64,000 bases of DNA from Aquilutibacter rugosus (lineage in GTDB: Bacteria > Pseudomonadota > Gammaproteobacteria > Xanthomonadales > Xanthomonadaceae): contig NZ_JAZHBO010000001.1 of NCBI RefSeq assembly GCF_036541335.1, positions 558,001-622,000 on the forward strand. The letters are read 5' to 3'. The notes below the pieces were generated by a model that made no database searches, had not been told where the DNA came from, and saw only the letters and a list, made by a program, of their open reading frames with translations. The position numbers and the translations under genes are program-made. Position 1 is the stretch's first letter. Each line of letters starts with the position of its first letter. This document shows positions 60,190 through 64,000 of this stretch, piece after piece.

Positions 60190-60945
60190 ATGCATCCGCA
60201 ATTCCCGATTCGTCTGCTCAGTGCCCGTCCGTTGGCACCGACGGTCTACCACTACGTGTTTGAACGGTCCGATGGCGATGCTCTGGATTTTGTGCCGGGG
60301 CAGTTTATCCAGCTCCATTTTGAATATGCCGATGGCACGGCGGCCAAACGCAGCTACTCCCTGGCCACGCAGCACGATCACGCGCTCGGACCCGGCGAGG
60401 CAGTCGAGTTTGCTGTTTCCTTTGTTCCCGGTGGCCGGGCCACCGCACTATTCGAGAATCTCGCGGTGGGTGACACCGTGTTTTGCAGCGGCCCGTATGG
60501 CCGCTTTGTACTGGACGCGACCGATCGCAACGCGCGGTATCTGCTGATCGGTACCGGCACCGGCATCACACCTTATCGGTCCATGTTGCCGCAACTGGCG
60601 GCGCTGATGGCCGAGCGCGGTGTCCAAGTTCACCTGCTGCAGGGTGCGCGCACCGGCGCCGAGCTGCTGTATGCCGATGAGTTCACCGCATTTGCCGCCG
60701 CAAACCCATTGTTCCACTATCATCCGTGCCTCTCTCGTGAGACCACGGAGTTCACCGCGCCCAATGTGACGCCGATCCACGGCTATGTGCAGCAGGCCCT
60801 GGATGCGATCAAACCCGACGCGGCAACGGATATCGCCTATCTGTGCGGCAATCCGAACATGGTCGACGCGTGTTTCACCGACCTCAAGGATCGCGGCCTC
60901 TCCACCCGTTATATCCGCCGAGAAAAGTACGTCAGCAACGTGTAA
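60190..60945 (+). CDS. fpr: ferredoxin-NADP(+) reductase-family flavoprotein
   Basis: A 251-residue FAD-binding reductase. RSYSLAT is the FAD-binding motif of the ferredoxin reductase family, GPYGRFVL follows, GTGTGITPYRSML is the NADP-binding loop, and CGNPNMV with the C-terminal REKYVSN completes the pattern of bacterial Fpr. Transfers electrons between NADPH and ferredoxin or flavodoxin. ATG 60190 is chosen because the upstream frame runs into the ABC gene. It diverges from the yadG-like gene across 43 bases. Confidence 0.88.
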   Translation: MHPQFPIRLLSARPLAPTVYHYVFERSDGDALDFVPGQFIQLHFEYADGTAAKRSYSLATQHDHALGPGEAVEFAVSFVPGGRATALFENLAVGDTVFCSGPYGRFVLDATDRNARYLLIGTGTGITPYRSMLPQLAALMAERGVQVHLLQGARTGAELLYADEFTAFAAANPLFHYHPCLSRETTEFTAPNVTPIHGYVQQALDAIKPDAATDIAYLCGNPNMVDACFTDLKDRGLSTRYIRREKYVSNV

Positions 60946-61103
60946 TGCCTTAAGTGACGGAGCGCCGTCCGGCCTTCGTTACTAATGGCATACGCAAAAA
61001 TCTGCCAGTTCGGCATTATGGCAGGGATCAATCGCGCATTCGTCGGTCGATGGCCATGCTGACCGTTCGACTGTTTCAAGGATCTATAAGGACCTGAGTA
61101 AGT

Positions 61104-62624
61104 ATGACGAAAGTTAGTTGGATGCGACCCGCCGCCATTGGGCTGAGCACGGCAGCGCTGTTTGCGCTCGGCGGTTGTTCGCCCAAGCCCGCAGCCGAAG
61201 GCAGCGAATCGGCGCGCAAATGGGGCGACATTACGTTTGAGCCCTGCGCGCTGGCGAGCAAGCAAGGTCTCGATGCATCAAAAGCCTATTGCGCCAAGAC
61301 CAAAGTGGCCGAAGATGCAGCCAATCCCAAGAGTCGACAGATTGAACTGAATCTGGCCTGGATTCCTTCGGAGAACGGTTCGCTTAAAGATCCCATTGTG
61401 TTTCTTGCCGGCGGTCCCGGCCAGGCCGCGGTGGATTACGCCAGCTATGCGCGTGCCATTCTGGCGCAGGCCAATCGCAATCGGGATCTGCTGCTGATCG
61501 ATCAGCGCGGCACGGGCGAATCCAATGTGCTGTCCTGCCCTAAGGCCGAGGCGCGGTTTGAACTCGAAGATGTGCAGCTGACGCCTGCACAGCAACTCGA
61601 GGCCATGAAGGTCTGTCAGGCCGAGGTGGCAACCAAAGCCGACACGCGCTTCTACACGACTACGGATTTTGTTCGTGATCTCGAAACCGTGCGACAACGC
61701 TTAAAGGTGCCGCAATACAATCTGGTTGGCATCTCCTACGGCACGCGCGTTGCGCAAAAGTATGCGCAGGCACATCCCGCTAACGTTCGTAGCATGGTGC
61801 TCGATGGCGTGGTGCCGAATCGTCTGGTGGTCGGCGGCGAGTTTGCGCGCCAGCTCGACAACGCGCTGAAGGCTCAAGATGCTTACTGCGCCAAGGACAA
61901 AGCCTGCAAGGCTGAGTACGGCGGCAATCTCTCCCAGCGCCTGCGTGATCTGCGTATCCGCCTCAATGCGGCGCCGGCTTCGGTGCAGGTACGCGATAAC
62001 GCCACCAATGATCTCAACACGCTCACGATTGATGGCACTCGTCTCACGGCGCTAGTACAGAAACTGGCGTACTCACCCGAGGCCATGTCCATCTTGCCCT
62101 TGCTGATCAAGCGTGCCGAACAGGGCGATTATCAGCCGCTGGGTTCACTGATCAACGCCACCTCCGATAACAGTTACGGTATCGAGGCCGGCCTGTTCAT
62201 GTCGGTGGTTTGTGCCGAAGATCTGCCGCGCTGGAGCGCGCAGACGGCTGCCGGTGATCAGAACTCACTGCTCGGCCGTGATTTCCGCACGGAATATGCA
62301 GAGGCCTGCAAGTACTGGCCATCGGGTACGGCGCCTAAAGATTTCTCTGACACGCCGGTTAGGCAAATACCCACGCTGATGCTGTCGGGTGAGCTCGATC
62401 CGGTGACGCCGCCTGCGTATGCAGCCGAGATCGCCAAGTTCTATCCCAATGGTCGTCAGCTGACACTCAAGGGCTCGGGTCACGGTTCGATGATGCGCGG
62501 TTGTACTGCGCGCCTCACGGCGCAGTTTATTGATCGCGGCGATGCCAAATCGCTCGATGCCAAGTGCCTGGATTCTCTGGGCTTTATTCCGCCGTTTACC
62601 GGCTTCAATGGCTGGGAACCTTAA
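61104..62624 (+). CDS. S33-family peptidase (tripeptidyl aminopeptidase-like) lipoprotein
   Basis: A 506-residue alpha/beta hydrolase with lipobox ALGGC (Cys25 followed by Ser, fitting the outer membrane). The oxyanion motif GGPGQ (103-107), nucleophile Ser211 (VGISYGTR), the acid in SGELDPVTPP and the His in GSGHGSM form the catalytic triad; a TAP-like C-terminal domain carries the last two. Cys pairs suggest disulfides in the periplasm. It probably releases peptides or amino acids from peptides taken up by the cell. The ABC genes follow after 11 bases, so these may be co-transcribed. Confidence 0.9.
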   Translation: MTKVSWMRPAAIGLSTAALFALGGCSPKPAAEGSESARKWGDITFEPCALASKQGLDASKAYCAKTKVAEDAANPKSRQIELNLAWIPSENGSLKDPIVFLAGGPGQAAVDYASYARAILAQANRNRDLLLIDQRGTGESNVLSCPKAEARFELEDVQLTPAQQLEAMKVCQAEVATKADTRFYTTTDFVRDLETVRQRLKVPQYNLVGISYGTRVAQKYAQAHPANVRSMVLDGVVPNRLVVGGEFARQLDNALKAQDAYCAKDKACKAEYGGNLSQRLRDLRIRLNAAPASVQVRDNATNDLNTLTIDGTRLTALVQKLAYSPEAMSILPLLIKRAEQGDYQPLGSLINATSDNSYGIEAGLFMSVVCAEDLPRWSAQTAAGDQNSLLGRDFRTEYAEACKYWPSGTAPKDFSDTPVRQIPTLMLSGELDPVTPPAYAAEIAKFYPNGRQLTLKGSGHGSMMRGCTARLTAQFIDRGDAKSLDAKCLDSLGFIPPFTGFNGWEP

Positions 62625-62635
62625 GGAGAGCGGAC

Positions 62636-63382
62636 ATGATCATCGCCAACGATTTGCATAAAAGTTTCAAGGTCAAAAAAGAACTCGTCAACGCCGTGAA
62701 TGGCGTCTCACTCGAAGCGCCCGATGGTCAGATCACCGGCCTGCTGGGTCCCAACGGCGCCGGTAAGACCACCACCATGCGCATGCTCTACACGCTGATG
62801 CGTCCCACCAGCGGCACGGTCACTATTGACGGTATTGATGCGATTGCCAATCCGATCGAGGCACGTGAACGTTTGGGCGTGTTGCCCGACGCGCGTGGCA
62901 TCTACAAGCGCCTGACGGCGCGCGAGAACATCGAATACTACGGTCGTCTCAACGGCATGAACGACGCCACGATCCGTGCCCGCATCGAAACGCTGGCCGA
63001 TTCGCTGGAGATGCGTGACATTCTGGATCGCCGGACCGAGGGCTTCTCGCAAGGTCAACGCACCAAGACCGCCATCGCGCGGGCGCTGGTGCACGATCCG
63101 CGCAACGTGATTCTCGATGAGCCCACCAACGGTCTCGATGTCATGACCACCCGTGCCATGCGCGAGTTTCTGATGCAGATGCGGCGCGAAGGCCGTTGCG
63201 TGATCTTCTCGTCGCACATCATGCAGGAAGTCGCAGCGCTATGCGATCGCATCATCATTATTGCCAAGGGCCGGGTGATGGCGGCGGGGACCCCCGACGA
63301 GCTGCGTGCGCTGGCGGGCAATGACAACCTTGAGGATGCCTTCGTCAAGCTGATCGGAACCGAGGAGGGCCTGCACGCATGA
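62636..63382 (+). CDS. natA: NatA-like ABC transporter ATP-binding protein
   Basis: A 248-residue ATPase of the NatA/CcmA group. Walker A GPNGAGKTT (38-46), LGVLPDARGIYKRLTARENIEYYG, signature FSQGQRTKTAIARAL (SQGQ rather than SGGQ, usual in NatA), Walker B VILDEPTNGLD and H-loop SSHIMQE. E. coli-type NatAB exports sodium ions in Bacillus; the substrate here is not shown. ATG 62636 has AAGGAG at 62623-62628. It overlaps the permease by four bases. Confidence 0.9.
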   Translation: MIIANDLHKSFKVKKELVNAVNGVSLEAPDGQITGLLGPNGAGKTTTMRMLYTLMRPTSGTVTIDGIDAIANPIEARERLGVLPDARGIYKRLTARENIEYYGRLNGMNDATIRARIETLADSLEMRDILDRRTEGFSQGQRTKTAIARALVHDPRNVILDEPTNGLDVMTTRAMREFLMQMRREGRCVIFSSHIMQEVAALCDRIIIIAKGRVMAAGTPDELRALAGNDNLEDAFVKLIGTEEGLHA

Positions 63383-64000
63383 AGACGACCGCTTTCCTTA
63401 GTTTCGTGACGGTGCTTCGCAAGGAGCTGATGGACACCTTCCGTGACCGTCGCACCATGATCAATCTGCTGCTGGTGTCGCCGCTGCTGTATCCCCTGCT
63501 TCTGATCGGCATGGGCAAGGTGGCTAAGGACCGCACCGAGACTCAGCTGCAACAGCCCATCACGCTGGCGGTTGTGAATCGCGAAGCGGCCCCGAACCTG
63601 ATGAACTTCCTGAAGGCTGCAGGAATCAACGCAACCGACGCACCCAAGGATGTCGAGGCTCAGATCCGCGATCAGCGTCTGGATATGGCCCTGGTTGTGG
63701 ACGAGGAATACCCCGAGAATTTCCGTACCGGTGAACCGGCTACCGTCGAAATCATGACCGACAGCACCCGGCGTAATGCCGATACCCTGGTGGGCCGACT
63801 GCGTGATGCCCTGGACGTGTACAACAACCAGGTCGGCAGTCTGCGCCTGACCGTGCGTGGCGTCAGTCCGCTGCTGGTCAAGCCGGTCAACGTGGGTACG
63901 CGCGATCTGGCGCCTGCGGCGGCCAAAAAGAACGGCTTTCTGGCCTTTATGCTGCCGTACCTGCTGATGCTGACGGCGTTCCTGGGTGGTGCGGCCTTGC
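63379..64000 (+). CDS. natB: NatB-like ABC transporter permease, 3' end outside window
   Basis: The frame starts at ATG 63379, overlapping the natA stop (TGA 63380-63382), and stays open to the window edge; at least 207 residues are visible. The N-terminus (RKELMDTFRDRRTMINLLLVSPLLYPLLLIG) is a membrane helix with the typical KEL-x-D-x-x-RD-RR motif of NatB/ABC-2 permeases. A large extracytoplasmic domain (about 55-185) precedes a second helix (FLAFMLPYLLMLTAFLGGAAL). It is the permease for the adjacent natA-like ATPase. Confidence 0.9.
   Translation, partial: MKTTAFLSFVTVLRKELMDTFRDRRTMINLLLVSPLLYPLLLIGMGKVAKDRTETQLQQPITLAVVNREAAPNLMNFLKAAGINATDAPKDVEAQIRDQRLDMALVVDEEYPENFRTGEPATVEIMTDSTRRNADTLVGRLRDALDVYNNQVGSLRLTVRGVSPLLVKPVNVGTRDLAPAAAKKNGFLAFMLPYLLMLTAFLGGAAL

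Overview
The window is chromosomal DNA of a gammaproteobacterium of the Xanthomonadales (Lysobacterales) type. Three things point there: an Ax21-like outer membrane protein at the left end, the order dnaA-dnaN-recF-gyrB-M48 peptidase-TPR protein-tonB-exbB-exbD-exbD-pdxJ, and a PdxJ of the 'NKIAVLRN' subtype. About 70 protein genes are tightly packed, with several stop/start overlaps and no gene-free stretch above 300 bases. I see no tRNA, rRNA, insertion sequence, prophage or CRISPR array. The window lies across the replication origin: dnaA and dnaN flank a spacer with DnaA boxes (34043-34300), and three parS-like sites for ParB lie between 31.7 and 32.9 kb.

Layout. 1-5 kb: trmL (cut by the window edge), the Ax21-like protein, a COG3650 lipoprotein, a CPBP-family membrane protease, a MaoC protein and a DUF2130 protein. 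5-8.7 kb (minus): mnmE, yidC, rnpA, rpmH. 8.8-13 kb (plus): all six mla genes (F, E, D, C, B, A) for retrograde phospholipid transport. 13-23.9 kb: rmuC, an RlmI-like methyltransferase, a rhomboid protease, a patatin lipoprotein, an Lrp regulator divergent from phhA, dinB, fbp, a single-domain response regulator, cardiolipin synthase and pdxJ. 24-35.7 kb (minus): exbD2, exbD1, exbB, tonB, a TPR protein, an M48 lipoprotein, gyrB, recF, dnaN, dnaA. 35.8-46.3 kb: folE, an MFS exporter, ttcA, rdgC, a YgjP-like protease, hemH with an esterase-like gene, tatABC, a c5-type cytochrome, an alpha/beta hydrolase and zapE. 46.3-57.5 kb: an APC permease, queF, a LysM protein with a lipoprotein, a UPF0149 protein, a glycosyltransferase-like protein, rluE, crcB, a soluble REC-kinase hybrid, hrpB, tatD and a DUF2239 protein. 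57.6-64 kb: an FMN reductase, a YadGH-type ABC exporter, a ferredoxin-NADP reductase, an S33 peptidase and a NatAB-type ABC exporter cut by the right edge.

The main structural surprise is gene order at the origin. In most gammaproteobacteria rpmH-rnpA-yidC-mnmE starts directly next to dnaA and diverges from it. Here rpmH lies about 27 kb away on the same strand as dnaA, and one inversion between the rpmH and dnaA upstream regions would restore the usual arrangement. Other notable items are a heptamer-based inverted-repeat element just downstream of gyrB, a hairpin built over the gyrB stop codon, two parS-like sites inside the recF coding sequence, and an MlaA without a lipoprotein cysteine. 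I found no convincing new multi-gene defence or biosynthetic system; most of the content is housekeeping.
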